Under the pieces are notes generated by a model. It saw nothing but the letters and a program-made list of their open reading frames with translations. It made no database searches and was not told where the DNA came from. Positions 1 through 11,390 of a stretch of 64,000 nt of DNA are shown here, piece by piece (the stretch's first letter is position 1; each line of letters opens with the position of its first letter). The DNA comes from Morella rubra (taxonomy: Eukaryota > Streptophyta > Magnoliopsida > Fagales > Myricaceae), in the NCBI GenBank assembly GCA_003952965.2, contig CM025851.1:27740936-27804935 (forward strand), read 5' to 3'. The position numbers and the translations under genes are program-made.

Positions 1-960
1 AAATGGAGCGGTAGGAGTATCCCAAATAAAGAAGAAAGAATTTTAAGCTAACTTTCAAGTACAATAGTCTCATGGACAAACATGCATTTATTTTTGGCAC
101 ATGTATACTTGTTATTCATTATCATGCTTCAAGTCATGCATATTTCAATTCATTAATCATCCATTACTTAGTCATTCGACTTATACTATTTTTAACTGTA
201 TCATTCCAGATGATGCCATAGGTAAAGAAAATTATGAAAAAAACCTTGGATATGAGGAAGGGCCTGATAAGGGCGCCCTCCTCTAATTCGTAGTACATGT
301 AAACATCCACTTTTTGGAAAACTTATGTGAACCTCCCTAGTGTTGTTATCGTGGCATGGTCAGGCTACGAGACCAACTTAAGGCTTTTGTATGAATTGAA
401 CTAAGTAACTTATATTTTGAACCATGATGTAGTCCTAACTTATTGCTTTAGTTATTGTTTAAGATTAAATTTCGCTAAATGTTTTCCTATGCATGTTATG
501 TAGATATGAATATGTTTTTTACTATACGTATATTTACTTACATATTCATGTGCTACGTAAAAATGCGTGCGGATCTACGTGTCAGTTAGCGATAAGAAAA
601 TAATTTTTGAGTAGTATTTTTTGAAACTAAAGGCGACTCATATTTTTTAAATTAATAATGATAAAAAAAATCTCTACAAGATTAAGTTAAGTGCACTAGA
701 GCGATTGTCATGGTGAGCGCTTGCAACTGTTATTAGCCTAATTCAAACTAGAGTTCGGGGCATGATAGTTTTGGCTGCAAGTTAATCTGTAGTTTTCAGG
801 GAGTGTTTTAAGACATGAGTTATGGGAAAATTACTGATCTTTAAAAATCATTTTCAACATCTTTTATCTCAGAAAAGGTGTTATATCGAACCAAACATGG
901 CATTTAAATCTTTTGGTCATGCCTCTACTTAAAGGCGTCAGCCGTATTCAACACATTCTT
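1..960. repeat. Dispersed repeat copy A, LTR-like
   Basis: This block is a diverged direct copy of 47140-48260. The similarity runs almost continuously, including a shared 61-codon open frame (101-286 and 47240-47425) that matches at most positions. The open frame is probably incidental, since both copies are flanked by non-coding DNA. Near 760 the sequence GGGGCATGATA corresponds to GGGGCGTGACA in copy B, which resembles the 3' end of many plant gypsy LTRs, so a solo LTR is a reasonable guess. The left end lies outside the window, so this could not be tested. A poly-T run follows at 970-987. No gene is supported. Confidence 0.55.
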
Positions 961-1510
961 AGACACTCTTTTTTTTTTTTTTTTTTTCTTTTCTATCCTA
1001 ATAGAATAACTCCATGACACGCCGAACGGTCATGAGGACTATACTAAAAAATCTGATTTAGACCCTATTAACACCTAGAGGGGGTGAATAGGTGTTTCCC
1101 ATCTATTTAAAAATCAATAACAATTTTAGAACAAATCCTAAAATTGTTGAGTCTAGATCTGAATAATCAATAAAAAAAAATATGCAGTGGAATAATAAAA
1201 AATATCAATCATATAAGAGACAAGGATTTTGTTGTCGAAGTGGAAAACAAATATCAATCAATTTTTGAAATAGTTTCGAAACTTTCTTAGAGATTTTGCA
1301 TCACCAGCTCTTTATTTCTTATCCTTTCAAACCTTGAAAGACTCCTTAATCTCTTAATCACTTTGACAAAAATTAAATTACAACTCAATTTGAATTTAAG
1401 ATTTGACACAAAATTACGCTGGCATTAAAACACTAACATATACCATTCTAGTCCGCCACCTTCCTCAAAAAGAAATTCAAAGATCGATCAGCCCCCACTA
1501 ATCGTGGATT
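961..1510. repeat. EF-hand-flank block, copy A, left part
   Basis: This stretch matches the starts of the blocks at about 48261 and 56261. They share the T/CT-rich run, then 'ctatcctaat' and 'aactccatgac', then 'ccccactaat', then 'gtggatt'. It is the left end of a duplicated non-coding unit that accompanies the EF-hand genes. It is interrupted by an insertion at 1045-1438 and then cut at 1510 by CACTA-1. The block resumes at 12573 with 'cttattcaaac', exactly where copies B and C continue. No coding capacity was seen. Confidence 0.7.
1045..1438 (-). mobile_element. Small insertion with 5-bp target duplication, solo-LTR candidate
   Basis: The 394-bp segment is flanked by TATAC at 1040-1044 and again at 1439-1443, and it is absent from the duplicate blocks at 48330 and 56330. 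Read on the minus strand it begins TGTTAGTG. The opposite end reads TTA rather than CA, so one terminal base would have to be mutated if this is a solo LTR. It contains 'gggggtgaatagg', a phrase often met in plant copia-type repeats. No coding capacity is seen. Orientation is inferred only from the TG end. Confidence 0.6.
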
Positions 1511-1568
1511 CACTATAACAAAACAGCTTTTGGGTGTCAAATTTTTTTGTCACCTAAAGTTAAAAATT

Positions 1569-3187
1569 TGGAAATTAGCAGTTTAGTCTTTAGTTTTACC
1601 ACCTTTTATTTTTTAGCCCCTAGATTTCAATTTTTAAAATTTTGGTCTTTAAATTTTCTATTTTTGACAAAAGAACCATTTCGTCCGTCTGGGTTTCGTC
1701 TGTCTTCTTAGCAACAATGCGTGCCACATCAGCGATATGTACACCATACATGACTGATACGCCACGTCGTCATTTCCAAAACCCAACTCCGTAAAACCTC
1801 TCCCACATCTCCTTCTCTAGCTTCATCGCCTTCCTACTCCTCTTTCCGCATCTACTTCATCTCCAACGAGAAGCCCACACGGGCCACACCACAGGGTGAA
1901 TCTGTACCCACCGCACATGCTCTAGAGTTAGACTACTTCAAGCTACAACGCAGATTGCATTTCCCTGCTGTAATATTCTAATCAATTGGCTTCAAAGGCG
2001 TCACCCTCCTTCCCTTGGAGAGTGGTAGAAAGGAAAGATCCAGGGAGACGCATCAATAAAGGTGCCCCAACCATCTCCCATCTCCCATCTCCTTTCAGAT
2101 ATTTTCTTGGTTTCCCCGTACCAACAGTCTATACAAGCCACTAAAAATAGCCTTTTCGGTTTGCTTCCCACATCCTCCTCTTAATAGCCTTCGAACACCC
2201 AGTTTGCAAGCTATGCCTACAATACGAACTAATGAATACTGTGTAGGTATATGTGTCTGGTGGGCACCTAAAACTAGACAATTCCATCTACTCCAACAAA
2301 AACCTCACCTTTTTGAAGTTCCTTACTCGACAAAGAGCATAAATAATTGTATTATACGCATAAATATCCGGTCTACAGTGACGCTGCTTCATCCTAAAGA
2401 ACGCAGTCAATGTCTCACGGACCAACCCCTCCTTCCTAGAACGTATCAAAAAGGTAATAGAAGCAGTCGTCACAAGCCCACCATTCCCACTTCTTGAAAT
2501 CCCTCTCAAAAAATCTCAAAGAGCTTTCAATCTATTCCCTTTGGCCAACACGCAGGCCATCTCTCTGCAAGTCATCTCATCGTGCACGGACCCAAAATGG
2601 GCCTCAACCCAGTAGTAGAACTCCATTGTTTTATCCAGTCCCAACTCGACCTTCTGGTAAGGACCTGCTCAACATTCGGCCTCAGAGCTGTTTCATGGCT
2701 TTAGCATTATGGAGGATTTTGCTCTCTTCACGTATGGTGATATTTTCCCCGTTGGGGGAAAACTTGCAGAGAAGCCAATGCCTCCAAAGGATGCGGTGCT
2801 GATGCATAAAACGAAGGGATGCAGCACTGAGAGGAAAAAAATTGAAGGAATTGAAAACGAAGAGCACCTTATTGTTCTCTTTTATCCCTGGAGCTATTGC
2901 GCCTGGTCTGTGTATTTTTTGAACCAACTAGTGAACAAGTCGTTCATCTTGGCTGAAGTTTACAAAACACTGTTCTCAGCTTTTTGCACTGACGTAGCAT
3001 ATCAATCATGTCTAGTGTACATATTGTTGATGTGGCATGCATTGCCGTTAAGAAGACAAACGCAAACCTGGTGGAAGGGTTCTTTTGTCAAAAATAGAAA
3101 ACTTAAGGACCAAAATTTTGAAAATTGAAATCTATGGACTAAAAAATAAAAGGTGCTAAAACCTAAGGACTAAACTACTAATTTCCC
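1569..3187. mobile_element. Pack-MULE (Mutator-like element with captured gene DNA)
   Basis: A perfect 9-bp target-site duplication, TTAAAAATT, lies at 1560-1568 and 3188-3196, which is the diagnostic length for Mutator. Long terminal inverted repeats run about 200 bp each (about 1569-1775 and 2985-3187). The left begins TGGAAATTAGCAGTTTAG and the right, reverse-complemented, begins GGGAAATTAGTAGTTTAG. The inner arms share 'ctatttttgacaaaagaacc' in inverted orientation. The 1.6-kb element has no transposase. Its core carries a PPR gene fragment on the minus strand. It sits just inside the left terminus of CACTA-1, so it inserted later. Confidence 0.9.
2145..2640 (-). pseudogene. Captured pentatricopeptide-repeat (PPR) gene fragment
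   Basis: Reading the minus strand from about 2621 down gives a recognisable PPR protein segment: first YYWVEAHFG, then REMACVLAKGNRLKAL, then TAFFRMKQRHCRPDIYAYNT, IIYALCRVRNFKKVRFLLE and RCPPDTYTYTVFISSYCR. The typical P-type motif 'PDxYxYNTIIxALCR' is clear. A stop codon falls where a tryptophan is expected (KAL-stop-DFL) and another precedes MELSS. Neither the start nor the C-terminus of a normal PPR gene is present. The fragment is enclosed by MULE inverted repeats, so it is a captured non-functional exon piece. PPR proteins normally act in organelle RNA processing. Confidence 0.85.
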
Positions 3188-3196
3188 TTAAAAATT

Positions 3197-3945
3197 TGTC
3201 ACCAAAGTCATTGGTGTCAAAAGAATTTTGACAACCCGGTTTGACAGAAAAAAGCGTGTCACCATTGTTCTTGGGTGACAAATTCTGATTTTCCTCAGAA
3301 AATTGCGTCCGGATGCTAGCTTAGACGGTTCAGATGGTATTCATTTTGTGTGACAATTATAAATTCATCACGGATTCATTGTTTTTTTTCCTGACATGCG
3401 AACGTCGATGTATTGCATGACAAATTGAATTTTGTCATCGAAACCCATGCGAGTAATATCGGTTCGTACGGGGTAAATTTCTATATCAAAATGTAAATTT
3501 TGTCAGCAGATATACTGTCTGCATGCTACCAAACCACATGCGGACTCTTATTATTTTTATTTTTTGAAAAAAGAAAATCTCACGAATATAATGTGCGAAC
3601 GACTCTAGAACGTATGGACTCTGGTTAAACATAGAAGTGGGGACGGTGGATTTGAGTGCGGACGCAGGTTTTTTTTGTTTTATGAAAAAAAATGCCACGA
3701 ATATAATGTGTGAACAGCTCAAGAACGTGCAGACTATGGATATGAACGTACATGGGAACGGTGCAATAGTGTTCAGACATTATTATGGGCAGACGAATAA
3801 CATATCATGGTGGATGTCTGGACGTTGTTAATCCGTTCGGACAGTTCTAAATTATAATATTAAATCTGCAAATTTAAACTATTTAATTAAGCATTTAAAA
3901 TTAGATTAGACATGAATATGAAGAAATCATATTAAAGATAGTATA
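3197..3945. repeat. Left subterminal region of CACTA-1 with dispersed decamers
   Basis: From 3230 to 3845 the sequence repeats a degenerate decamer related to CGTYCRRACG on both strands. Examples are cgtccggatg, gttcagatgg, tgcggactct, tgtctggacg and ccgttcggac near 3833. Such subterminal repeats in CACTA elements are normally transposase (TnpA) binding sites. That role is inferred here from family knowledge. There is no coding sequence. Confidence 0.6.
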
Positions 3946-3949
3946 AATC

Positions 3950-5350
3950 AGTAATGGTCTACAAATATCTAATCGACATAATAGTAAATAAAATAAATAA
4001 TCGAAGTCAACTTCGAAATAAAATAATCCACCCAAATTTGCGTTGGGTAGTGAAATGCACTGTCACCTTCCTTATGTGTTCCATCATCTGCTCATGTATT
4101 TGTGCTTGCAATAGCTGGAGCCTCTTTTCTTGCTCTACTTATTGCTTCCGTTGCTGCTCCTCTAAATGTTACTGCTGCTTTTGCATCACCCTCTCCATTT
4201 CTGCTGCCTCACAACTGCCTCATCATATTCTTTCTTTCTAGCCCTCATCTCCTCTATCTCCATTCTTGCCTCTTTAAATCTCTCGGCCAAATGAACGACA
4301 CTGAGGGCGATGATCCAACTTGCCGCACTGAACGGCCTAAACCACGCACATAACCCTTTTGTCCCAAGACTTCTGTGAAGATCTCCACTTCTGTAAATGA
4401 CCTTCCCTCAGACTCGGCTGTAATTGTAGCACCTCCATCTTTTCCTACAAGTGAAGGAGAACTTTGAGAAAGTTAATTTATTAAATATAAAAATTAATAA
4501 TGCATAATAAAATTTTACAGAACTTACAAAATGTTCCCGTGCAGTATCGGATGTCCACGCGTTGTCCTTATTACTAGGATTAATCTAATTAGTTTTTGAA
4601 TCTTTCTGCACACCAAAAAATGACATATACATTAAAATCCTTTAATAACATAATGCTGTAACAACAAAAATACACTTAAATATTTGAGTTGATTACCATC
4701 AGAACTAGAGCGCGTTGGAAAGACCGAGCGCCCGAAGTGTGAGCAACCGTCAGCTTAGCCCTATTTTGGCGTTGATTTCACTCCTATAAAATGCATATCT
4801 ATTGAGTTAGTAAAAAAACAGAGTATAGAAGTAAATAAAAATATTAGAATAAACATTTTTACCTGAAATTCTTCAGTACTAAATAATTTGCAGATGGGAG
4901 CCCATTCTTCCTTTTTCATGTTTGGGTACGGATGCTCTAACGCTTCTTCTTTGGTGGAAAACAAAGAGTAGTACTGATGCATTCTGTTCCGATGCGTCTT
5001 GTACGCTGTGTTCATTGTAGACATCACAGTGTTGCGATCCTCTGGCCGATCATAATCCAGGTTGAAGTCATCCTGAAATGAACCATGTTAGTATAATTAA
5101 ACAATAATTAATAAAAAGAAATCTAATTTTACGAAGTTACACTTACCAATACTTTGTTCATGATGTAAGACTTAACCTCATTAGAATTTGGACCAGTTGA
5201 CCACATCGAACGGGACATGTGATCCCACAAGCGAACCAATATGACTAGAAAGCATCGAAGAACTAATGTGTAAGCACAACGCTGAATATGCATCCGATGG
5301 ACAAAAGGAGAGCGTTGTCGAATTTCAAACTACGTCTCGCACAATGCTGA
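3950..5350 (-). pseudogene. Ptta/En/Spm (Transposase_24, tnpA-like) pseudogene of CACTA-1
   Basis: On the minus strand, 4761-5027 encodes STMNTAYKTHRNRMHQYY, then EEALEHPYPNMKKEEW and PICKLFSTEEFQ. This aligns to 24950-25120 of CACTA-2. Further upstream, 5050-5330 gives 'NSNEVKSYIMNK', matching the VKSYVMN segment of CACTA-2. Downstream, 4050-4280 reads as a Glu/Gln/Arg-rich coiled-coil tail (RMEIEEMRAR), as in CACTA-2 25752-26027. Introns separate the blocks. The family is a DNA-binding transposase accessory protein. Stops and frame breaks make this copy non-functional. Its upstream edge near 5262 is the internal-deletion junction of the element. Confidence 0.75.
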
Positions 5351-5374
5351 GAACATTTACGTAAATTATAAATA

Positions 5375-5465
5375 GTCTAATCCTAAACTGTCCACAACTT
5401 GGACAATTCATAAATTACCGCGCCTTCGGTAATTAAAACACGCGGTAATTCCAAACAAGTCAAAG
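5375..5465. repeat. Inverted-repeat cluster conserved with CACTA-2
   Basis: The stretch contains ctgtccacaacttggacaat, a short hairpin, followed by 'aattaccgcg' and 'cgcggtaatt', a second inverted pair. Reverse-complemented, the first hairpin matches gaattgtccacgttatggac at 20125-20144 in CACTA-2. In both elements it lies just before the conserved 'ctccttttgtcc' and 'acattcagc' stretch leading into the coding half. A regulatory role is only an inference. Confidence 0.5.
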
Positions 5466-6509
5466 GGCTACTAAATGCAAAACAAAACTGATATTAAATA
5501 AACTTCACTTATAACCGTCCCCACAGCCAAAATAAAAAATGATGTCACTTTGCGAAGCTACGTCAGCACACCCTATGGTACGTTCGATCGGTTTGAATTG
5601 TCCAAAATTCACGTCCGGACGTCTACAGTAAAGGTTTGTCTACGAACAAATCCTTCGACAATCCATCTTCCATAGACCCATTTCAATCCCAAAATCACAA
5701 GTTTTACATCACCATTTTGCACCCAATCAACACCAAACATGTTTCTAACCTACCCAAAGCATTAAACAATCAAACATCAAGCAAAACAATACATTTTTAC
5801 TCAAAACCCACGCAAATCTCAAAAATCGTACCTCTCGAAGCTTTCAAATCTCACAATGCTTCCAAATCCACCCAAAACTACTTTAATCTATGCTTGAATC
5901 TCCTTCTATCACCGTATAAATGATTCTTCAAGAAGAAACTCAAAAAATGACGGATTCGTTTTAAAACAAACGATCTCATTTTAATAGGAAAGAAATAACA
6001 TTTTCTTTAATGCCAACCGTTTGGATGGTCACAAATAAAATCCAACAACTTATTCGAACCTGCCAATGACACCGTTTTAAAAACAACTGAACAATGTCAT
6101 TTTATTCCACGGTTGTCCGCACTGTACTTCAGACTGTGTGGACATCCATTGTTCGACAGTACGACACTGTTTTCCATAAGTAAACGACGACATTTAGATA
6201 GAACGATCGAGCGAATAATTTACTACACATCCAAACGCTACCCGTCTCATTTATTTATAGCAAGATACTAGTATTTCATTTCTTAACAACATATTAATAG
6301 TTCTTAAACAATTATTTTAAATACCAAATGTAATTAATATTCTTTTTTACTTAACATATTCAAACATAAATATTAAACCATAAAAAGAAATGTATAATAA
6401 TCATCATAAAGCAAAATCAACATAAATATTCAAATACAAACTATACTAAAATGTCAAACATAAATGTCCAGTACGACCATAAATATACAAAACATAACAT
6501 GAAAAATCA
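5466..6509. repeat. Non-coding CACTA-1 interior with scattered decamers
   Basis: This holds scattered copies of the CGTYCRRACG-type decamer, for example cgtccggacg near 5613, gttcgatcgg near 5584 and ttcagactgt near 6128, plus plain AT-rich DNA from 6250 to 6500. The 95-codon open frame at 5636-5923 has a low-complexity composition and no recognisable motif, so it is not called as a gene. Confidence 0.5.
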
Positions 6510-7670
6510 TATAGGTCCTAATCATGCTCTGCACCAAGCTCAATGGATCCATCCCCCAGGAACTCACTCATCTTCCCCTTCTGATCCTCAATAGCACCCA
6601 ACCACCTTGACGTCACAAGCAATGTGCTTGGAGTGGTAGTGAGAAATGGCTGCAACCCGTCATTTGAGACTCTATAGAGGTCAAACGGGTCTCCAAGTTG
6701 ACGCACAACTGGTACATCGGCAAAATAACAGCATCACCCATCTCCTTCAGGTCTATCATCCAAGCATCGGCCCAAGCTGGTCACTCCCTGGTGTCATGAT
6801 GAGCGGGCTTCTCCTCTAGCCATGGCTTTTTGGGAGCAAGAGCCCGCTATTGCTACTGCCGCCTAATCTGAGCCTCAGAATGGCTCAAAGTAGTCTGACA
6901 AATGGGACTGAGAGGCGACTTTCCTCGTCCCGACTATCCATGCAACCCACAACATAGAGGAAGTGTGTCAAGAGTGGAGTGTATGATAACGCAGTAGTTG
7001 AACTAATATTCGCTATAGAACGAAAAGTCATGAAGATGTACAACAATAAATCCACAATACCTCCTCCAACCATGTACAACATTAGCTCTCCTCTTGCTAT
7101 AGTGTACTCTGTCGTGTGAGCTCTCGGCTCAATGTCGTAAGCAAAGATGAGATGCAAAATACCCCAGAATGGGAGCATGTACCTTTGTCTTACAAAGGAT
7201 CTGATGACCACCACATCCTAATCGGTGAATGTATGTAAAATGTCTTATGTATCTGGCTTGTTTTCCTTCTCCAGTGCAGGGTATGCTCCAACCGGCTCGA
7301 TAGCCCCAAAAATCCAGCTACGATGTCTGCTGACAACAAAAAAGGTCACCCCGCATACAGTGGCGCTCCATACCTGTGCACTAATATCCGCAACATCCAA
7401 TAGTATTGCGTGAAACTCTTAGACCAGATCCACAGATGTTACGCCCTCTCTCTTCAGATACTCGACCCTTATCATCCAAAATATTACCTATACTCCCGCC
7501 TTGATACTTCGTCACCTCAAAGTCAGCAATGTAAACCTCACGGTCCATGATGACTGATCAGCTCAGGATCTCAGCCAGCTGCTCCTCCTATGTTATGTAA
7601 TCCTCTCGACTCTGAGGATTCTACTGTGTAGAGCTCTCGACAAATGAGCTAGATGACAAACGGTGGCCTT
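6510..7670 (-). pseudogene. Plant-transposon-protein (Transposase_32-like) pseudogene of CACTA-1
   Basis: The minus-strand frame at 6885-7214 encodes MLPFWGILHLIFAYDIEPRA, then HTTEYTIARGELMLYMVGGG and LTHFLYVVGC. This aligns to RPFWWIMHLILCSNIDPKKH, AELSYVWAEFMYLVV and LTEFLHVIMV in CACTA-2 (17850-18300). The downstream frame at 6518-6706 contributes a hydrophilic tail. The N-terminal part (7225-7670) is interrupted by stops and frameshifts. The domain is the 'putative plant transposon protein' type often found in CACTA and other plant elements. Its biochemical role is not known to me. The copy is dead, but its presence in both elements shows it is a regular component of this CACTA family. 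Confidence 0.7.
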
Positions 7671-8485
7671 TAAACATTTTTTAATCTGCAAAAAAAAAAG
7701 AAAAATAAATAACTGTCAGAGAAATCCATCCGCACAATGTCACATAGCATTCGCACATCATATAAAATGGTGCTGCCTTATCCAAAGAACTGACTGGATG
7801 TTTCCTTGAACGTTCGAATGGAAAGTAAAACGACTTAGTTTTAGAGAATAAACATGTGAACGCTATCATAACCGTTCGCAACAAAAGTACTCCTTACAAA
7901 ATAATTCCAACATGTGTATATATCCTAAATAAAACGATAACGTATATATGAAAAACATCCCAACACAAAAAAATGACGTCATCCGAACGGCCAAAGAAAT
8001 GATATAGTTTTAGCAAATATATGAGTGCACGCTAAGATCACCGTCAGCAACAAAAGTTCTAGTAAAAAATAAATTTTTAACATGTACGTATATATCATCA
8101 ACAAAACGGTAGACTATAAGGGACAAATGTCCGTACCCAAAATAAGCTGTCTGAACGGCAAATAAAATGTCCTAGTTTAGTAAACAAATGTGAGCACACA
8201 AGAATAACTATCCACAACAAAAATACTCCTAAAAAATAAATTTTTAATGTGTATATATCCTAGACAACACAACAGCAAATAACAGCTCAACGTCCACACG
8301 TGACAAATTCTCCGTCTAAACGTCTGGTGAAAAACGATGTAGTTTAAAACACATAAACACAAGTACATATCTTAAACTAAACAACAGCGTATAAAGTTCA
8401 ACTCCATCCTCACAGAGCACTAACAACGTCTGGCACGTTATAATTAAATCGGCCACGTTAACAAAACTAACCGTAGAAAATTTAA
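7671..8485. repeat. CACTA-1 interior, decamer-rich, with local tandem structure
   Basis: A degenerate unit recurs: 'aaacgacttagttttag..aaca.atgtgaacgctatcataaccgttcgcaacaaaagtactcc' is echoed around 7990-8060, 8150-8230 and 8330-8370. Each copy includes an ACAACAAAA-type run, 'ctcctaaaaaataa' and a decamer such as 'cgttcgcaac' or 'gtctaaacg'. This looks like an old tandem array of roughly 160-180 bp units. There is no credible gene. Confidence 0.5.
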
Positions 8486-8891
8486 TGTTAATGGCCCATT
8501 TCGTCTCTAGGTTTTCACCTCTTCATATAATTCATCCTTGGATTTTTCCATTTATCACACATAGTCCTTGGGTTTCATGATTTTGTCAAAATGGTTCTTT
8601 CATCCATTCCCGTTAATGAAAGTAACGGCTATACACGTCATGTCCAACTAGAAGTGGACACGTGTAAAATTATTCCAGGCTATACCTCCACGTCAGCTCC
8701 ATGCACCAAGTCAAATACAAATTGCCCTGGTGTCAAAACGACATACTTTGAATTCTTAAGTCAATGAATGACAAAAGGAAAGTTTGCAAATATTAAAAAC
8801 AAAAAAACGTTGTGTTAGAAAGTTTGACCCCATGTTTCCCTTCCCTTCAGTTTTCCCCAAATTTTTTTCTAAAGCCCTAGTTTGTCTTCAA

Positions 8892-9505
8892 TAGGGGTGC
8901 ACAACCAAAAATCCGATCCAGTCCAAAGCGGTCAAGGTGGATCACTTTTAAGTGCTCCGGACCCTTTTCTTTTTTTAAAAAAAAAAAATTGCGTTTATCT
9001 GGAGTTCCTGACGATTAAAAGGGGAAGACCACTGGGCCAAGTGCATGTTCATTGTTTTTCATAGGGTTGATTTTATTTAAATGAGTTTTATTTCGAATTT
9101 TTTTTTTTTAAAAATCGCATCTGGCTGGAGTTGAACTCCAGACCTGATGTTTAAAAGGGGAAAAGCCACTGGGCCAGGCATGTTTTGGTTGTTTTTAATT
9201 TTATTTAGAGGATTAACAGTTTTATTTCGAAAAATAATATGACGCGAGGATTCAAACCTGCTCGCTAAAGGGAAGAAATTTGTACCTTAACCGTTGAGGC
9301 GCTTCACGTGTTGTCTAAGATATTTTAGGTAAAACTTTTAAGTTTGTATTAAAAAAATTAAATCCGGTCCGGTCCGGTCCAGTCCAAACCGTTTCCCAAA
9401 AGCCTGGACCGGACCGGACCGAATATAACCGGTTTTTCAAATCCGGTCCAGACCGGACCGGATTTGTGGTCTAGTCCGGCTGCGGTCCATTTTTGTTCAA
9501 CCCTA
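8892..9505. mobile_element. Non-autonomous hAT element (614 bp)
   Basis: A perfect 8-bp target duplication, GTCTTCAA, sits at 8884-8891 and 9506-9513. The ends are TAGGGGTGCACAACCAAAA and, reverse-complemented, TAGGGTTGAACAAAAATGG, which are hAT-like imperfect inverted repeats. The subterminal DNA is unusual: GGTCCGGTCC-type repeats at 9362-9490 in both orientations, and three diverged copies of a 60-70 bp segment ending in 'gccactgggcca' or similar at 8990-9056, 9117-9190 and 9240-9310. No transposase is encoded. Confidence 0.9.
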
Positions 9506-9513
9506 GTCTTCAA

Positions 9514-11390
9514 CTCCTCTCGTCCCTGACACCTAGCCTATGACACCCACTTCGTCCCTTTTGAACAGCCGGTCACCGTAATCCCTCGTAGGTCACCGTC
9601 AGAACAACCTGTGGCCCCTTGGGTTTCTCTTGCTCGTTTTTTCAACAACCCGATCATTTCTGAGCAGCAGGCACTTTCAGTCTCAAGATGACTCACGCAA
9701 GGTAAGGGTTTTCCTAAATTTTTCTTCCATTTTGTTGGCACGCATTTATAGGTTTTTTTTGTAGAAAATTATTAGATATCGTGTTTGCAAGTGAATCTGC
9801 GTCTGGGAAGCTCCTTTTGCAAATTGATTTTAACGAGCCAGTGAATTTTGAATGTCGAGGCTTTTGATTTCAGAAGTGACGCTTTGTAATTTCTAACAAC
9901 CCAATATTAAAGGTTGGTTTCATCTTATAAGCTTTAGTATGTAATATTTGTCCCTATACTGGATGGTTTTATTTCACCCACGCCTTGCATAATAGTTGTC
10001 TGTGTTTCGTGTTTTGGGGATCAATAGTTGGCTCTATTGTAACATCTTATTGTGCTGTTATAGGAAAATTAAAATATCGGACTTCTAAGGATAAAAGTAC
10101 TCAGCATATGATGGTTGCCAATTTTGGTGTTTCTGGCGAGCAGTTTGGTCCTTCATTTTAATATTCTAGGAGATGCAAATTGAATAACTTTGAGAAACAC
10201 ACTTGTATCTCATTTAGAAGCATTGTATGGTGGTGGAACCAATCCAGTGAATTCTGACTCTCAGTTTCTTTTGCCTCCGTATTCAAAAAAATAAAATAAA
10301 ATATATCTGGATGACTTTGAATCACACACAGCAAATTTGTACTCATTAATGCCTGGATTTCGTGCAAATAGTCTTAAATAGCTGTTATGGTGCAAATAGT
10401 CTTAATAGAGGTCCACCTCAGAAAAGTATAAGCTATGAGTTGTTTTTTTTTTATTTTTTTTCAGAGCAAGGAAAGTTCTAGGATGACTTCTGCTTTGAAT
10501 TCTGAGTGTCGGGATATGGAGATACCATACCAGAGTTGTACATATGCTATTGCGGAGTTAGAGCACCCATGAGGACATCCTGGACTATTAAGTCCAGCTG
10601 TACAAGGCTAGGGTGAAAAAAACATATGGTGATCTTACGAACGTCGTGGGCAGTAGCCATCTTGGCAGTGTATGTCTCCATGTGTATGGTATTGAAGGGT
10701 CAGACAAGGTTCCCTTGATGGTTGTCTATCTCACTAATTTGTACAATTTTCAATATTTAGTAGTTCTTAATTTAGGTATGTGTAGTTGTGTTTAGTCGGT
10801 TTGTGTAAGGTGTCTATGAACCTTATTTTGACGTTATTCACTTATTAGAATATGTTGTTCTAGTTCTGTTCCTCCGTTATATTCAATGGCCAATATTTAA
10901 GGTTCATTTTATACCATGGTGCTCTTTCCCCCTTGATTTCCTCTCACCTTGAATGAGTTACAAGACTTCAGACAAGTATCTGTCAGACCAAGAAGGCCTT
11001 CAAACCCCAAAAGAGAAAAATAAAGCCTGCACAATTATGAAAAAAAGAAAAAATTTGGGTATATCTTGTTTATCATCTATAATACACACAGATGATGCTA
11101 AAAGCACTAACCAGAATAACTTTAAAATTTGGTTGTTCCTGGAAATATTCCACTTTTCATCTACAATAGTGTTAAAAGCATTAATCAGCAATCCTTTCAA
11201 ACCCCACCAATTTATGGGAAAGAAGATCCTTACGTTTATGCACAAAGACTCATCATGAGAGCGCCCTGAAATGAATTTAAAATACGTTTATGCACTGTAC
11301 AGGACGATATTCATTCATGCAGGACGCCTGTAATTTTGGATATTTAAATACCTGTCTAGTAACAGGTTGTATCAACAGCCTATACAAATA
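9514..11390 (+). other. Exon-like captured DNA inside MULE-2, origin not recognised
   Basis: The start (9514-9700) is pyrimidine-rich like a 5' leader and reaches 'gcaaggtaag', a good donor splice site near 9698. An acceptor-like T-rich tract ending in 'cag' lies at about 10441-10466, followed by exon-like sequence to about 10790. This layout suggests host gene DNA carried by the MULE. The frames are broken and I recognise no protein family. The open frames at 10613-10795 and 10953-11258 are not supported as genes. The remainder to 11390 is AT-rich and intron-like. Confidence 0.35.

Noticed and set aside
101..286. 61-codon frame conserved with 47240-47425
   Set aside because: Conservation follows from the DNA repeat. 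There is no motif and both copies lie in an LTR-like repeat.
2494..3128. Plus-strand frames across the Pack-MULE core
   Set aside because: They are antisense to the PPR fragment or lie in the TIR, with no motif of their own.
5636..5923. 95-codon frame in CACTA-1
   Set aside because: Ser/Asn/Thr-rich composition, no recognisable domain, and located among decamer repeats.
9117..9145. Possible tRNA or SINE B-box (gagttgaactccag)
   Set aside because: No A-box at the right distance and no cloverleaf. It is one of three repeats inside a hAT element.
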